Source: Beijerinckiaceae bacterium (GTDB lineage Bacteria; Pseudomonadota; Alphaproteobacteria; Rhizobiales; Beijerinckiaceae). From it: 64,000 nucleotides of DNA. Positions 1 through 9,703 of this stretch are shown here, in pieces. The DNA lies in contig JAUXWZ010000055.1 in the NCBI GenBank assembly GCA_030684835.1, positions 34,140-98,139 of the forward strand, given 5' to 3'. Position 1 is the stretch's first letter; each line of letters begins with the position of its first letter. A program made the position numbers and the translations under genes. The notes under the pieces are model-generated. The model was not told the origin of the DNA, did no database searches, and was given only the letters and a program-made list of their open reading frames with translations.

Positions 1-167
1 TCGCGAAGAACACGCAAGAGACGAACGCGCTGCTCCAGATCGTAATTCGTGATCGGAGAATCGTTGACGGTTGCAACCAGCGATTGCGCGCTGACGGCCG
101 TCGCAAACATGAGCCCCGAAGCGAGAGCGAGCGCAAGTGCGCTAAGATAGCGGGTGGTTGCAGTCAT
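1..167 (-). CDS. surA: SurA-like periplasmic peptidyl-prolyl isomerase/chaperone, N-terminal part only
   Basis: Only the first 55 codons lie in the window; the gene runs off the left edge. The product starts with a clear signal peptide (MTATTRYLSALALALASG, ending near TAVSAQS). After it comes VATVNDSPITNYDLEQR, which is the usual opening of the SurA N-terminal domain (the 'vNd.pIT..dl..R' pattern). SurA chaperones unfolded outer membrane proteins, LptD among them. The gene starts 26 bases after the lptD stop on the same strand, and lptF-lptG-lptD-surA is the common alphaproteobacterial order, so it is probably the fourth gene of that operon. The parvulin domain cannot be seen here, so a different SurA_N protein is possible. 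Confidence 0.75.
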   Translation of the reverse strand, partial: MTATTRYLSALALALASGLMFATAVSAQSLVATVNDSPITNYDLEQRVRLLRVLR

Positions 168-193
168 TCTTTATTCCCTTGCCTTCCTTGGCG

Positions 194-2824
194 TCAGCGC
201 GCGTTGCCGGACGATAGACCGTCCTGCATACGAATCGCGTCAAGGCCGGAGCGCACGCGCGCATCGCCGAGCGTGCGCAGTTGCAGCTGCAAGCTGATGG
301 TTTGGTTCCGCTCCTGCACGCCGAGTGTGTTTTCCTGCAGGATCGATGTGTAGGTTACGGCAAGCGTCGTGCACTCATCCGTGTAGCCCGCGCCAATTCC
401 GAGGCCGGCCACTGAGAACAGCGGCGCCTGTCTGACAGGCCCCGCAAGGTTGAGCGTCGAATAGTTCTGGCGTGACATGTCAACGATAATGCTTCCGTTG
501 ACGAACCAGTTCTCCGTGAACTTGATTTTTGTAGAGGCGCCAAAGCCCTCACGCGGCTTGTAATAGCCGATGAGCGGTTGCGCATCGTAATTCGCATAGA
601 GCAGCGTCGCCTCGAACTTGCCCCAGTTCGCATGCGCTGCAAGATCGAAGCGCCGCATGTTGAGCGTGTCGACGTCGAATCGGCCCTTGGCGACAAAGCT
701 GTAGGTCGAGTTTGGCGAAAACGATGCGCGAGCAATGTAGTCAGAGCGCTGGGTGTCCAGGCCGCTGCCAAGCCCGGTGTTTGCGACGTCCGGGTTTGCG
801 TAAGAATTGGCGCCAGAAATTTGGTAGGACTGGCCAACCATGAAGCTTGCGTAGCCGCCCTTGTCGAAGGTGGCGGTGTACTGAGCGCCATAATTTGCGC
901 GCGTGCCCCCTTCAATCCGGTCATAGCCCGAGTATTTCGACCATGCGAACAGGTTCGTGTCGTCGAACACGAGGCTCTGCGCATCTTCGTTCACTAACGC
1001 TCGGCTTCGCGTTGCGGCCGGCCGTACGATGATTTGCGCAATCGGCTCGATCACGTGAGACGTATTTTCGGATCTTGCGATGAACGGGTAGCGGTATTCG
1101 ACGCCGGCGCCCGGCAGAAGCTGGCCGCGGAACACCGAGTCCTGGTTGCCGAAGAAATTGACCTGACTGGCGTTGCTGATGGTTGACGAGCAATTCAGCG
1201 GGTCGGCGCAGCCGCCCACGATTGTCAGACTGTTGCTCGAGTCGAGCTTCAGCCATGAACCGTTGAAGTTCGCGAAAGCAAACGGCGTCCACACCTGACC
1301 GATGGGGTCGATGTACTGGCGCTTCCAGGAAACCTGCGCACTCATACGCGCGTAATTTCCGCCCATGCCGCGGATGAGGCAATTGTTGCGATCGTAAAGA
1401 CCGCCGACGCCGGGCGCGCAGACGTCGCTCAGAGCATAAGCTTTGTCGAGCTGGCGCGCGCCGATGGATTCGAACGCAGTGAGGTCACGCGTGACGTTGG
1501 TGAAGTTGAAGTCGAGTTCGAGCTGGCCGCCGATGCCCCATGTGCGATCCTGCGGCAGATCAAAGGTCTTGTTGTAGTCGATCAGCGGACCGACGATCGG
1601 CAATTGTTCCTGGATGTCGGCTGCCGCCAGACCGCGGAAGTAATATCCGCGCAAATCAAAATAGCCGCGCGCGCCCTGTCCGGAGAGATAGACAGTGGAG
1701 ATCGCTTCCTTGAAATAGTTCTGGGCAAGAACAGCGTTGGGAAGCTTGTAGTCACGTGTGAACCACCGGTCGGACATCACGGTGATGTCCCAACCCAGCT
1801 TCCACTGCGTGTTGATGTTGAACAGGCCCTTGGTCTCGACCGCGCCGCGGAAGTTGCGGTTTCCCGGACCATATGGCGCTGGCTGGAACGCGTTTGGATC
1901 CTGCTGGAAAATACCGGAGGCGCGGACGTTATAGGAGCCGTTCATCAAACGGTGGCGCCATTCGGCGACGCCCAGCACGCCCTGTCGTGACAAGATCGTC
2001 GGCGTCACAGTCACATCGTAATTGGGCGCGAGCGCCCAGTAGAGCGGAACCGCGATCCCGACGCCCAAATTGTTGCTGGCGACGTAGCGCGGGGCGAGAA
2101 TGCCGCTCTTGCGCTTCACGGAGGGATCGGGCGTCGAGAAATACGGCAACCACGCGATGGGCATGCCGAACAATTCGAACGTCGCGTCTTCGTAATAGAC
2201 CATCTGTTCGGAATTGTTATGGATGATTTTCTTGGCCCGCACGCGCCAAAGCGGTGGCTTCGACGGGTCGGTCTTGCACTCGGGGCAAGCCGTGTATTCG
2301 CCGTTCTCGAACACAGTTGTTTCGCCGCCGATGCGCTCGGCCCGTTCGGCGTTGAAGCGGGTGTTGTCCTCGCTGACCGTGCGCAGACTGTCGACGAAGC
2401 CGTCCCTGAAATCGTCGGACAGCTCAAACCGATCTGCGTAGGCGATGGACCCATCGCGCTCGGTCAGCTTCGCGTTACCTTGGGCGAATACACGTTTGGT
2501 GGTCTGGTTGTAGATCACCCGGTCGGCCTGCAGAACGCGGCCCTGATAATAGATCTGGACGTTCCCGACCGCGGTGATCGTGTTGACGTTGCGGTCGAAT
2601 TCCATCTGGCTGGCGTCAACCAGCATCCGGTCCTGCTGGCCGGGATCGCCGCGGGCGCTACGCGCGATGCGGTCGCCAAGGGTCTGGGACAGGGCTGGTG
2701 TTGCGCCCGCCATTCCGGCGAGCAAAAGCGCTGCGAGCAGCACGCTGCGCGCAGGCATTACACGGTCGCCGGGGGATGAGAGGCGACGACCTTTCTCGCT
2801 TCTGGGGCCGTTAAGGCGCCCCAT
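194..2824 (-). CDS. lptD: LPS assembly outer membrane protein LptD
   Basis: LptD is the outer membrane barrel that inserts lipopolysaccharide into the outer leaflet. The protein has 876 residues. A short leader is followed by a signal peptide (about residues 23-47), then an OstA/LptA-like domain (about 50-160, with DASQMEFDRNVNTITAVGNV and the ADRVIYNQ..K.VFAQGNA type repeats), then a long beta-barrel region rich in alternating aromatic residues. I chose the start at 2824, although the frame stays open to 2890. A perfect AGGAGG lies 7 bases upstream, and the ATG overlaps the lptG stop as TGATG, which implies translational coupling. An internal ATG at 2758 would begin exactly at the signal peptide but has no ribosome binding site. 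Confidence 0.93.
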   Translation of the reverse strand: MGRLNGPRSEKGRRLSSPGDRVMPARSVLLAALLLAGMAGATPALSQTLGDRIARSARGDPGQQDRMLVDASQMEFDRNVNTITAVGNVQIYYQGRVLQADRVIYNQTTKRVFAQGNAKLTERDGSIAYADRFELSDDFRDGFVDSLRTVSEDNTRFNAERAERIGGETTVFENGEYTACPECKTDPSKPPLWRVRAKKIIHNNSEQMVYYEDATFELFGMPIAWLPYFSTPDPSVKRKSGILAPRYVASNNLGVGIAVPLYWALAPNYDVTVTPTILSRQGVLGVAEWRHRLMNGSYNVRASGIFQQDPNAFQPAPYGPGNRNFRGAVETKGLFNINTQWKLGWDITVMSDRWFTRDYKLPNAVLAQNYFKEAISTVYLSGQGARGYFDLRGYYFRGLAAADIQEQLPIVGPLIDYNKTFDLPQDRTWGIGGQLELDFNFTNVTRDLTAFESIGARQLDKAYALSDVCAPGVGGLYDRNNCLIRGMGGNYARMSAQVSWKRQYIDPIGQVWTPFAFANFNGSWLKLDSSNSLTIVGGCADPLNCSSTISNASQVNFFGNQDSVFRGQLLPGAGVEYRYPFIARSENTSHVIEPIAQIIVRPAATRSRALVNEDAQSLVFDDTNLFAWSKYSGYDRIEGGTRANYGAQYTATFDKGGYASFMVGQSYQISGANSYANPDVANTGLGSGLDTQRSDYIARASFSPNSTYSFVAKGRFDVDTLNMRRFDLAAHANWGKFEATLLYANYDAQPLIGYYKPREGFGASTKIKFTENWFVNGSIIVDMSRQNYSTLNLAGPVRQAPLFSVAGLGIGAGYTDECTTLAVTYTSILQENTLGVQERNQTISLQLQLRTLGDARVRSGLDAIRMQDGLSSGNAR

Positions 2825-3912
2825 CAGCCATCCTCCTGGTGCAACAACACAAGCGTACCCAACATACTGCCCACTATGGCCGGGGACCAAGCAGCAACCG
2901 ACGCACTGAGCAAGCCAGCGCCGCCCAGATCGCCCGTGAGCTTCGTCGCCACATAAAGCACGAAGCCCGCGCCCACGCCACCCGAAACCATTTGACCAAT
3001 CCCACCAAACCGGAAGAATCTTAAGGAAACGGTTGCAGCAATAAGAACCATAGCGATCAAAAGCAGGGGCCGCGCCATAAGTGTTTGAAATTGCATGCGG
3101 TATCCCGCTGAATCAAGGCCTGCAGCCTCTGTGCGCCGGCTGATTTCCGGCAGTCTCCAGAAGGAAACCGACGCCGGATGCACGAACGATTGCGTGACTT
3201 GCTCGGGGCTTAATCCGGTCGCCAGAATGTATCTGGGAGACACCTTGGGATCTTCGCCGGGCACAAAGATGCGGGCGTCGGCCATGATCCATTGGCCAGG
3301 CTCCAGAACCGAGCGCTGCGCTTCGACGCGCTCAATAAAGCGGCCCTGCGGATCGTAGACAAAAGCCGTCACGCCTGAAAGCCGCGTGCCGCCGTCGCTG
3401 GAGCGCTCGGCGCGCAGGATCGACTGGTTGGCAACGCTGCGCTGACGGATCCACATGCTCGTGTCCACGTCCGCGCGGGTTGTGCGGCCAAACACGCGCG
3501 TCTCGATTTGGCTGGCCTTCTGCTTCAGGGAGGACGAAATTGGATTGTAGAGCGTTGTCGCGGCAATGCCGATGAGCAGGACTATAGTCACGGGCGGCGC
3601 GAGAAATTGCCAGACCGACACCCCGGATGACCGGGCGATGACGAGTTCCAGGCGGCGCGACAGGCCGATGAACGAGAACATGGCTCCGCCGAGCACGGCG
3701 AAGGGCAAAACCTGCTCGGCGATTGTGGGCGTGCGCAGGAGCGCCAGATAAGCGAGCAGGGTGGCGCTGGCGCGTTGGGCGTCGCTTGCCCGGCGCAGCA
3801 GTTCGACGAAGTCGCCCAGATAAATGATGAGGAAGAGAACAGCGAAGACGGCGCCAACGCTTCGCAGGAAGCGCATCGCAAGATAGCGGCCAAGCGTCGA
3901 GAACAGAATCAT
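2824..3912 (-). CDS. lptG: LPS export ABC transporter permease LptG
   Basis: LptG is one of the two inner membrane permeases of the LptB2FG complex, which extracts lipopolysaccharide from the inner membrane. The 362-residue protein has the YjgP/YjgQ layout: two N-terminal helices (the first around FLRSVGAVFAVLFLIIYLGD), a periplasmic jellyroll domain (about residues 120-270) and C-terminal helices. The start at 3912 gives an ATGA overlap with the lptF stop; an upstream in-frame ATG at 3963 would lie inside lptF. GGGAG precedes the chosen start. Its own stop overlaps the lptD start, so the three genes form one coupled operon. Confidence 0.92.
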   Translation of the reverse strand: MILFSTLGRYLAMRFLRSVGAVFAVLFLIIYLGDFVELLRRASDAQRASATLLAYLALLRTPTIAEQVLPFAVLGGAMFSFIGLSRRLELVIARSSGVSVWQFLAPPVTIVLLIGIAATTLYNPISSSLKQKASQIETRVFGRTTRADVDTSMWIRQRSVANQSILRAERSSDGGTRLSGVTAFVYDPQGRFIERVEAQRSVLEPGQWIMADARIFVPGEDPKVSPRYILATGLSPEQVTQSFVHPASVSFWRLPEISRRTEAAGLDSAGYRMQFQTLMARPLLLIAMVLIAATVSLRFFRFGGIGQMVSGGVGAGFVLYVATKLTGDLGGAGLLSASVAAWSPAIVGSMLGTLVLLHQEDG

Positions 3913-5054
3913 GCCGAGAGCGCTCCCGCAGGACGGGACCGGGTAAACAGTCGCTGCGCCCACGCCGGCACGCGGCCGAAGGCGTAAAAGAACGCGCCGA
4001 ACAAACCGCCAAGCGGCAAGGCGTAAACAAGGATGACCGCGCTTGCCGTTCGCGCGGAGAGGTTGGACGCCGCAATTCCCGCCACACGCAAAGCCAACAC
4101 GATAATGATGGCGGCGACGATGGCCGTTCCACGCCCTTGCCGGGTGGTGCGCGCCTGCCCAAGCGCCGCGAAGGCGATCATTGCGAAGGTGAGCACGTAG
4201 ATGGGGCCGGACAGCCTTTCGTGCAGTTCCGCCCGGAAGCGTCCAAAATACTGTTTCGCAAACGCGTCTGCGTTGGCTGGCGTCAGCTTCAGCAAGTCCA
4301 GCGTGCCGCGTTCGCGTGGACGCAACGCGCCAGCTTCCGCTCCACCCGCGAACTGCGCCAGATCCAGCGCATAGCTTTCGAATTGGACGATTGCCGACGA
4401 GCGCTCGCTGCGCTCCTGCCGATGCACGTAGCCCTTCTCCAGCACAAGGAAGTTGTTTTCGCCCGAACTGGACGTCACTCCTGCCTCGGCGATGTAGGTG
4501 CTGATCTTTTCAGGGTCGCGGCGATCCTGGATGAAAATTCCGAGCAGCGCGCCCTGTGCGCCGCGTTCGCGATAGTGAAATACAAATCCCTGGTCGAGCG
4601 TGACGAACTGCCCTTCGCGCACGATGTAGGTGAGGAAATCCGCCCGCACCTTGGTGAGCACGTCGCGAATTTGACGATAACTCGCTGGCATCGCCCAGGT
4701 GGACATGACGGCCGCCGCGATAGCGACGACAGTCGCCAGGACGATGAAAGGTCGCGCCAGCCGCGCGGGGGGGATGCCGGCCGCGGTCATGACGACGAGT
4801 TCGCTGTCGCCATTGAGCTTGTTCAGCGTGTAGAGAATCGCCGCGAACAAGGCGATGGGCGCAATGATCGACACAAGCGAGGGAATCGTGAGCGCCGTGA
4901 CGCCCAGAAACACGAGAATCGTTTGACCTTTTCCGGTCATGAGATCGACCTCGCGCAACGCCTGCGAGACCCAGACGATCGCTGTAAGCACCGTCAGGCT
5001 GGCCACGAAGGCGATCAAGCCGCCGCGGAAAATATAGCGTTCGACGATGCTCAT
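3909..5054 (-). CDS. lptF: LPS export ABC transporter permease LptF
   Basis: This is the partner permease of LptG. The 381-residue protein begins MSIVERYIFRGG, followed by a long hydrophobic helix (LIAFVASLTVLTAIVWVSQ) and the family signature LNGDSELVVMTAAGIPPARLARP, which forms the coupling helix region that docks on the LptB ATPase. A periplasmic domain fills the middle, with C-terminal helices after about residue 280. It is the first gene of the minus-strand lpt operon and is transcribed away from pepA across a 330-base gap. A GGGACGG stretch precedes the ATG. Confidence 0.92.
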   Translation of the reverse strand: MSIVERYIFRGGLIAFVASLTVLTAIVWVSQALREVDLMTGKGQTILVFLGVTALTIPSLVSIIAPIALFAAILYTLNKLNGDSELVVMTAAGIPPARLARPFIVLATVVAIAAAVMSTWAMPASYRQIRDVLTKVRADFLTYIVREGQFVTLDQGFVFHYRERGAQGALLGIFIQDRRDPEKISTYIAEAGVTSSSGENNFLVLEKGYVHRQERSERSSAIVQFESYALDLAQFAGGAEAGALRPRERGTLDLLKLTPANADAFAKQYFGRFRAELHERLSGPIYVLTFAMIAFAALGQARTTRQGRGTAIVAAIIIVLALRVAGIAASNLSARTASAVILVYALPLGGLFGAFFYAFGRVPAWAQRLFTRSRPAGALSA

Positions 5055-5384
5055 ACCGTCCCGGTTCCACTTCCAACAGGAATCGCATTTCTTATACGGC
5101 GCCCCGGGCCCTGACGCGAACGGCGCCGCCTTGTCCGAGAGCTTATCTACGCGTCAGGCGAAATTAAGGGCGGGAGTGATATATCTGCGCACCCTTTGGA
5201 GCGCCGGGGCCATCTTGTCGATCACAATCGCGCCACTGGGGTGAGGATCATGTTCGGCGAAAATGTCGTACAAGTTTTCACAACACGCCCGGCGCCATTG
5301 CCATGGACCGGGGCCGTGACCATGATGAACACACGCCGCGCGGCGCCGGACAGAAACGCCGACAGGTCTGCCGAAAGGAACGCA
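5055..5384. other. Intergenic region between divergent lptF and pepA
   Basis: This 330-base gap must hold the promoters of the leftward lpt operon and the rightward pepA-holC group. The pepA frame is open through most of it from 5196, but the translated part before 5385 resembles nothing in the aminopeptidase family, and the good ribosome binding site is at 5373-5380. I see no convincing terminator, palindrome or riboswitch-like fold, and no promoter I would mark with confidence. Confidence 0.5.
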
Positions 5385-6926
5385 ATGAATTCGAAGCTTG
5401 CCGTGGAATTCGTCTCCTTCAAGGACGCATCTCTGTCCGCTCGGGCAAAAAAAGGCTCGGCGTCGCCCCGCACCCTCGTCATCTTCGCCGGCAAGGATCT
5501 GACGTTTGGAGCGCAGACGACCCAACTTCTGGGCGACAGCGTCGATTCCATCCGCCGGGCTGCCGCGTCCGCGTCATTCAAGGGCAAGGCGTCGTCAGTC
5601 CTCGAACTCTGGGGCCCTGAAGGTTTGAAGTTTGATCGCCTGCTCGTCGCTGGCGCAGCGCCGAAGGAACCGCCTGCGAGCCCAGCGCCCACGGACGCGT
5701 TGTCGCTAGGCGGTTACGTCATGGGCAAGCTGGGGCGCAAGGGCGAGGCCGTGATTCTGTTCGACATGCCCCATGAGTTGGAGAAGCCCGATTCTGCCGC
5801 TGCCGATATGATGCTCGGCATGCGCATGCGCGCCTATAAGTTTGATCTCTACAAGACCAAGAAGGGCGATGACGCCGAACCGGAAGGCGCCCTGAACGTC
5901 AAGATCGCGCTGGCCGATCCTGCCGGCGCCAATAAGCTGACCAAGCACACCGAGGCGGTCGCTGAGGGCATCAACATCGCCCGCGATCTCGTCAACGAGC
6001 CGCCGAACGTCCTCTACCCGGAAGAGTTCGCCAAGCGCGCCAAGGCCTTGACGAAAGCCGGCGTTCAGATCGAAATCCTCGACGTGAAGCAGATGCAGAA
6101 GCTCGGCATGAACGCGCTTCTGGGCGTCGGCCAGGGGTCTGCGCGCGACAGTCGGGTTGTCATCATGCGCTGGAACGGCGCGAAGAACGCGAAGACGAAA
6201 CCCGTCGCGTTTGTCGGCAAAGGTGTAACCTTTGACACCGGCGGCATCTCGATCAAGCCCGCCGCCGGGATGGAGGACATGAAGGGCGATATGGCGGGCG
6301 CAGCCTGCGTCGTGGGCCTCATGCACGCGCTGGCGACCCGCAAGGCCACGGTCAACGCCATTGGCGCCATCGGGCTTGTTGAGAACATGCCGGACGGCAA
6401 CGCGCAGCGCCCCGGCGACATTGTAAAAACCCTCTCTGGCCAGACCGTCGAAATCATCAATACGGACGCGGAAGGTCGCCTTGTTCTCGCCGATGTGCTC
6501 TGGCGTGTTCAGGACCAGTTCGATCCTCAGTTCATCGTCAATCTGGCTACACTCACGGGCGCCATCCTGGTCGCGCTTGGCACCGAGCACGCGGGCTTGT
6601 TCTCCAACAACGACGAACTTGCCGAACGCCTGACGGCTGCGGGGAAGGAGACCGGGGAAAAAATTTGGCGCATGCCGCTCGGCCCAGCCTACGACAAGCT
6701 TTTGGACTCACGCTTTGCGGATATGAAGCATGTCGGTGGACGTCATGCGGGCTCCATCACCGCTGCGCAATTCCTGCAACGCTTTGTCAATAAGAAGCCT
6801 TGGGCGCATCTGGATATTGCGGGCGTCGGCATGTCGTCGCCGTCTACCGACATAAACCAGAGCTGGGGATCGGGCTGGGGCGTGCGCCTGCTCGACAGGC
6901 TCGTTGCGGACCATTACGAGAAGTAA
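5385..6926 (+). CDS. pepA: Leucyl aminopeptidase (M17, PepA)
   Basis: A cytosolic two-metal exopeptidase that removes N-terminal residues, leucine preferred, from peptides. The 513-residue protein has the M17 N-terminal macro-like domain (about 1-170) and the C-terminal catalytic domain. The metal and catalytic motifs are visible: [16 protein letters not shown] near residue 278 and the hallmark [12 protein letters not shown] at about 359. The frame is open upstream to 5196, but the start at 5385 has GAAAGGAA just in front and gives the usual family length of about 500. In some bacteria PepA also binds DNA; nothing here tests that. holC lies two genes downstream, a common alphaproteobacterial arrangement. 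Confidence 0.95.
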   Translation: MNSKLAVEFVSFKDASLSARAKKGSASPRTLVIFAGKDLTFGAQTTQLLGDSVDSIRRAAASASFKGKASSVLELWGPEGLKFDRLLVAGAAPKEPPASPAPTDALSLGGYVMGKLGRKGEAVILFDMPHELEKPDSAAADMMLGMRMRAYKFDLYKTKKGDDAEPEGALNVKIALADPAGANKLTKHTEAVAEGINIARDLVNEPPNVLYPEEFAKRAKALTKAGVQIEILDVKQMQKLGMNALLGVGQGSARDSRVVIMRWNGAKNAKTKPVAFVGKGVTFDTGGISIKPAAGMEDMKGDMAGAACVVGLMHALATRKATVNAIGAIGLVENMPDGNAQRPGDIVKTLSGQTVEIINTDAEGRLVLADVLWRVQDQFDPQFIVNLATLTGAILVALGTEHAGLFSNNDELAERLTAAGKETGEKIWRMPLGPAYDKLLDSRFADMKHVGGRHAGSITAAQFLQRFVNKKPWAHLDIAGVGMSSPSTDINQSWGSGWGVRLLDRLVADHYEK

Positions 6927-6951
6927 TGTTTCTTTGTTGAAGGGGGCTTCC

Positions 6952-7485
6952 ATGCGACTGGCGCGCGCCGCGCTCGCCACTGCACTTCTGACCGCTGCAT
7001 CGGGCGCGCCCGCACAGGCGGCGATGGCGTGCACGGCGTTTATGGATGCTTTCGTCAAGGCTGCTCCTGACCTGCAGGCGCAATTCGTGCGGCCTGTCGT
7101 GATTTCGCGGGGCGGTGCGGTTGGCGGCAGCGAGGCGCGCGATGTCGTGACCGGTTTTGGCGTCGACGCGCGGATGATTTGCGTCGGCGACAAGTTCGTG
7201 CGGTTCGAGGCGCAAATTCCGCAGCAAACCCAGCCAGTCCTCATTGATGGCTTCAACCGGATGCAGGTCGCCGCTGCGATGGCCGCCCTGCGCTGGCCCA
7301 GAGCGCGCGCCGCGCAGACCGTTACCGCCATGGCCGCCGACGCCGCCGAATATTTGCGGGCGTCGCAGGAGCGCGGCGACGTGTTCGTGTCCGGTAAGGT
7401 CGATCGCCATGTCGGACGCTCTGGTGAGATCGGCGTCGTATGGACACTTGCCGACCGCTCCTTCATCATCGTCGCGGCGGACTAG
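6952..7485 (+). CDS. Small exported protein of unknown function
   Basis: A 177-residue protein that I do not recognise. It starts with a signal peptide (MRLARAALATALLTAASG, probable cleavage near APAQAA). The mature part is mixed alpha/beta, with cysteines at MACTAF and MICVGD that could form one disulfide in the periplasm. The start at 6952 follows AAGGGGG, 26 bases after the pepA stop. The holC start lies four bases after its stop, so it sits within the pepA-holC transcription unit. No catalytic motif is evident. Confidence 0.75.
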   Translation: MRLARAALATALLTAASGAPAQAAMACTAFMDAFVKAAPDLQAQFVRPVVISRGGAVGGSEARDVVTGFGVDARMICVGDKFVRFEAQIPQQTQPVLIDGFNRMQVAAAMAALRWPRARAAQTVTAMAADAAEYLRASQERGDVFVSGKVDRHVGRSGEIGVVWTLADRSFIIVAAD

Positions 7486-7489
7486 CGCG

Positions 7490-7990
7490 ATGTCCGAGGT
7501 CTGGTTCTACCACCTCGTCCGGCAGCCGCTCGATAAAGTGCTCCCCGCACTCCTCGAAAAAGCCGCGGCGCGCGGTCTGCGCATCGTTGTGCAGTGTAGC
7601 GCGCCCGAGCGGGTGGAAGCGCTCGATGCAGCGCTGTGGACTTATCGCGAAGATTCATTTCTGCCGCATGGCACGGCGCGCGATGGCGACGCGGAATTGC
7701 AACCTGTCTATCTCACAACCGGCGACGAGAACCCCAACGGCGCCACAATGCGAATTTTCGCAGACGGCGCCCGCGCTGATGACGCTGTTGCGAGCGGCTT
7801 TGCTGACGATTACGAGCGCCTGATCCTGATGTTTGACGGCAACGACGAAGTCGCCCTGGCGGACGCGCGCGCGCAGTGGAGATTCTTCAAGGAGGCCGAT
7901 TACAAGCTGTCCTACTGGCAGCAAAATGAAAACGGCGGCTGGGAAAAGAAGGCGGAGCACAAGCCCGCAGCCAAGGACGCATCGACGTGA
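7490..7990 (+). CDS. holC: DNA polymerase III chi subunit (HolC)
   Basis: Chi links the clamp loader (through psi) to single-stranded DNA binding protein during replication. The 166-residue protein matches the family from the start (MSEVWFYHLVRQPLDKVLPALLEKA), with the conserved core ALWTYREDSFLPHGTA and the late LILMFDGND segment. The charged tail (EKKAEHKPAAKDAST) is probably disordered. The ATG at 7490 fits the family N-terminus; the frame is open upstream inside the preceding gene. Its stop overlaps the GTG start of the MFS gene. Confidence 0.93.
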   Translation: MSEVWFYHLVRQPLDKVLPALLEKAAARGLRIVVQCSAPERVEALDAALWTYREDSFLPHGTARDGDAELQPVYLTTGDENPNGATMRIFADGARADDAVASGFADDYERLILMFDGNDEVALADARAQWRFFKEADYKLSYWQQNENGGWEKKAEHKPAAKDAST

Positions 7991-9174
7991 CCTCACAAGA
8001 TTCCGCAACGCTGCGCCATAACGCAGGCGCCGTTGAGGCCGGTTTTATCGATGCACTCGGCAGGCGCGAATTCTTCGCTATGTGCGCGGCCGGATTCCTG
8101 TTTTCTGTTACGCACAATTATTCGGCGTTGCTCGCCATCGTCTTCGAGCGCTCCGGCCATGCGCTTCCCAGCATCGGTCTGCTGCTGTCGTTGTTTGCGC
8201 CGCCTGCAATCGCCGCTGCGTTTTTCTCTAGCGCCATCATTGCGCGCCTCGGGGCTTTGTCGGCCGCGCGCTGGGCGATTGTGCTCACTGTCGTGGGCTT
8301 ATGTTCGCTTGCATTTACGCGGGAGAGTTTCGTTCTCGCCACGATCTCGCGCGTCATACAGGCGCTGGGCGTTGGCCTCTTTTTGCCCGCCGCCATGGTG
8401 TATGTGCAAAGCCGCATCACGCGCGCGCGCTTCGTTTATCTCGTCACCATTTTCTCGGCGGGCATTCCGCTAGCTGCGGCCGTTGCGCCGCCGCTTGGCG
8501 AATGGACACTACGGCATTGGGGCGAGGGCGCCATGTTCGCGCAGGCCGCGTTGCCGGGCGTTATCGGCGTGCTGCTGACGCTGGGTCTGCGGGCCGTTCC
8601 ACCGGGCGCCAAGGCGAGCGGACTTGCGCTGACCGGGGCATTTCGCGTTGCGTTCATCCTGCCCTATATCGCGGTCACGACGGGCGGCGCGCTTTACGGT
8701 TTTTCGATCAGCTATCTCGCCACGGACTTGCACGCGCGCGCAATTACGCTGGCCGCGTTCTTTGTGCCCTCGTCGGTTGGCATGGTGGCGGTGCGCTTCA
8801 TCGCCATGCGCTGGCTTTCGGCAATGCGGCCGCCCCGGCTGGTGATCGCGAGCCTCGCGATTTATGCGCTGTCTTTCGTGCTCATAGCAATTGCCCAGGA
8901 CGCCTTCGTGATGGGGCTTGCGGGCGTCGCGTTCGGCGTTGGCAACGCGATCATGTTTCCCGTCGTCTCCGCATGGCTGGGCGAAGGGCTCGCGCCGCAT
9001 GAGCGGGCGGGCCCGCAAGCGATCGCAACGGCGACGTTCTACATGGGCATCTATGCGACGCCGCTCGTGCAGACATTCATGATTGGCGCGTGGGGGTTTT
9101 ACGCCACCGAGATGATCTTCGCCGCGTTGGCGGCGCTTGTGGCGCTGTTACTGTTTGTGAGCGTGCGCAAGTAG
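7987..9174 (+). CDS. Major facilitator superfamily transporter
   Basis: A 395-residue inner membrane permease with about twelve hydrophobic helices and a short basic central loop (near GLRAVPPGAKASG), the normal MFS layout. The substrate cannot be told from sequence. The start is GTG at 7987, overlapping the holC stop as GTGA and preceded by AAGGA, so it is translationally coupled to holC. It ends 17 bases before the convergent DUF305 gene, with no obvious hairpin between them. Confidence 0.85.
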   Translation: MTSQDSATLRHNAGAVEAGFIDALGRREFFAMCAAGFLFSVTHNYSALLAIVFERSGHALPSIGLLLSLFAPPAIAAAFFSSAIIARLGALSAARWAIVLTVVGLCSLAFTRESFVLATISRVIQALGVGLFLPAAMVYVQSRITRARFVYLVTIFSAGIPLAAAVAPPLGEWTLRHWGEGAMFAQAALPGVIGVLLTLGLRAVPPGAKASGLALTGAFRVAFILPYIAVTTGGALYGFSISYLATDLHARAITLAAFFVPSSVGMVAVRFIAMRWLSAMRPPRLVIASLAIYALSFVLIAIAQDAFVMGLAGVAFGVGNAIMFPVVSAWLGEGLAPHERAGPQAIATATFYMGIYATPLVQTFMIGAWGFYATEMIFAALAALVALLLFVSVRK

Positions 9175-9191
9175 CTGTGCAAAAGCTACGG

Positions 9192-9641
9192 TTAGCGGGC
9201 TTCCAGCTCGCGCACTAGATCTTTCATTTCGGCGATCTCCTTACGTTGCGCTTCAATAATCTCGTCCGCCAGTTTGCGGACACGCGGATCGTTGATCCTC
9301 GCGCGTTCGCTGGTCAGGATCGCGATTGAATGGTGGGGGATCATTCCCTTCATGTAGGAAACCTGATCTACCAAGGTTTGACTGCGCATCAGATATACTG
9401 CGACAGACAGCAAAACGATGGCGGACGCGAAGATGCCGATATTTATGGCGGTGTGCTTGTACATGCCAAGCATGAACGCGAGCATTATAATTGTCATGGT
9501 CGCGCCCATAATGAGCGCCATGTAAAGCCGCGTCTCGCTATAATAGACGTGGTCGACTTGGTAGGTATGCGCGTACATCAGCGCGAACATGACGATAGTG
9601 GATGTGAGGATCATCGCGGCGAACCGGAAATACGAGCCCAT
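9192..9641 (-). CDS. DUF305 family membrane protein
   Basis: A 149-residue protein with about three hydrophobic N-terminal helices and a C-terminal DUF305 helical domain. The latter carries the family signature MIPHHSIAIL followed by ARINDPRVRKLADEIIEAQ and KEIAEM. DUF305 proteins have a ferritin-like fold, and several members bind copper or act in metal stress; the His pair is the likely ligand. The frame is open to 9707, but the ATG at 9641 has GGAG eight bases upstream, while the earlier ATG at 9662 has none. It lies 62 bases downstream of the molybdopterin oxidoreductase gene and may be the last gene of that operon. Confidence 0.85.
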   Translation of the reverse strand: MGSYFRFAAMILTSTIVMFALMYAHTYQVDHVYYSETRLYMALIMGATMTIIMLAFMLGMYKHTAINIGIFASAIVLLSVAVYLMRSQTLVDQVSYMKGMIPHHSIAILTSERARINDPRVRKLADEIIEAQRKEIAEMKDLVRELEAR

Positions 9642-9703
9642 TCGATTACTCCGCTTTTCCATTCGTTGCGAAGAAACGACATAGGGAACGGCAAGGTTCC
9701 GGC

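Noticed and set aside
194..2890. Start of lptD at the first ATG of the frame (2890)
   Set aside because: That ATG lies inside lptG without a ribosome binding site, while 2824 has AGGAGG and overlaps the lptG stop.
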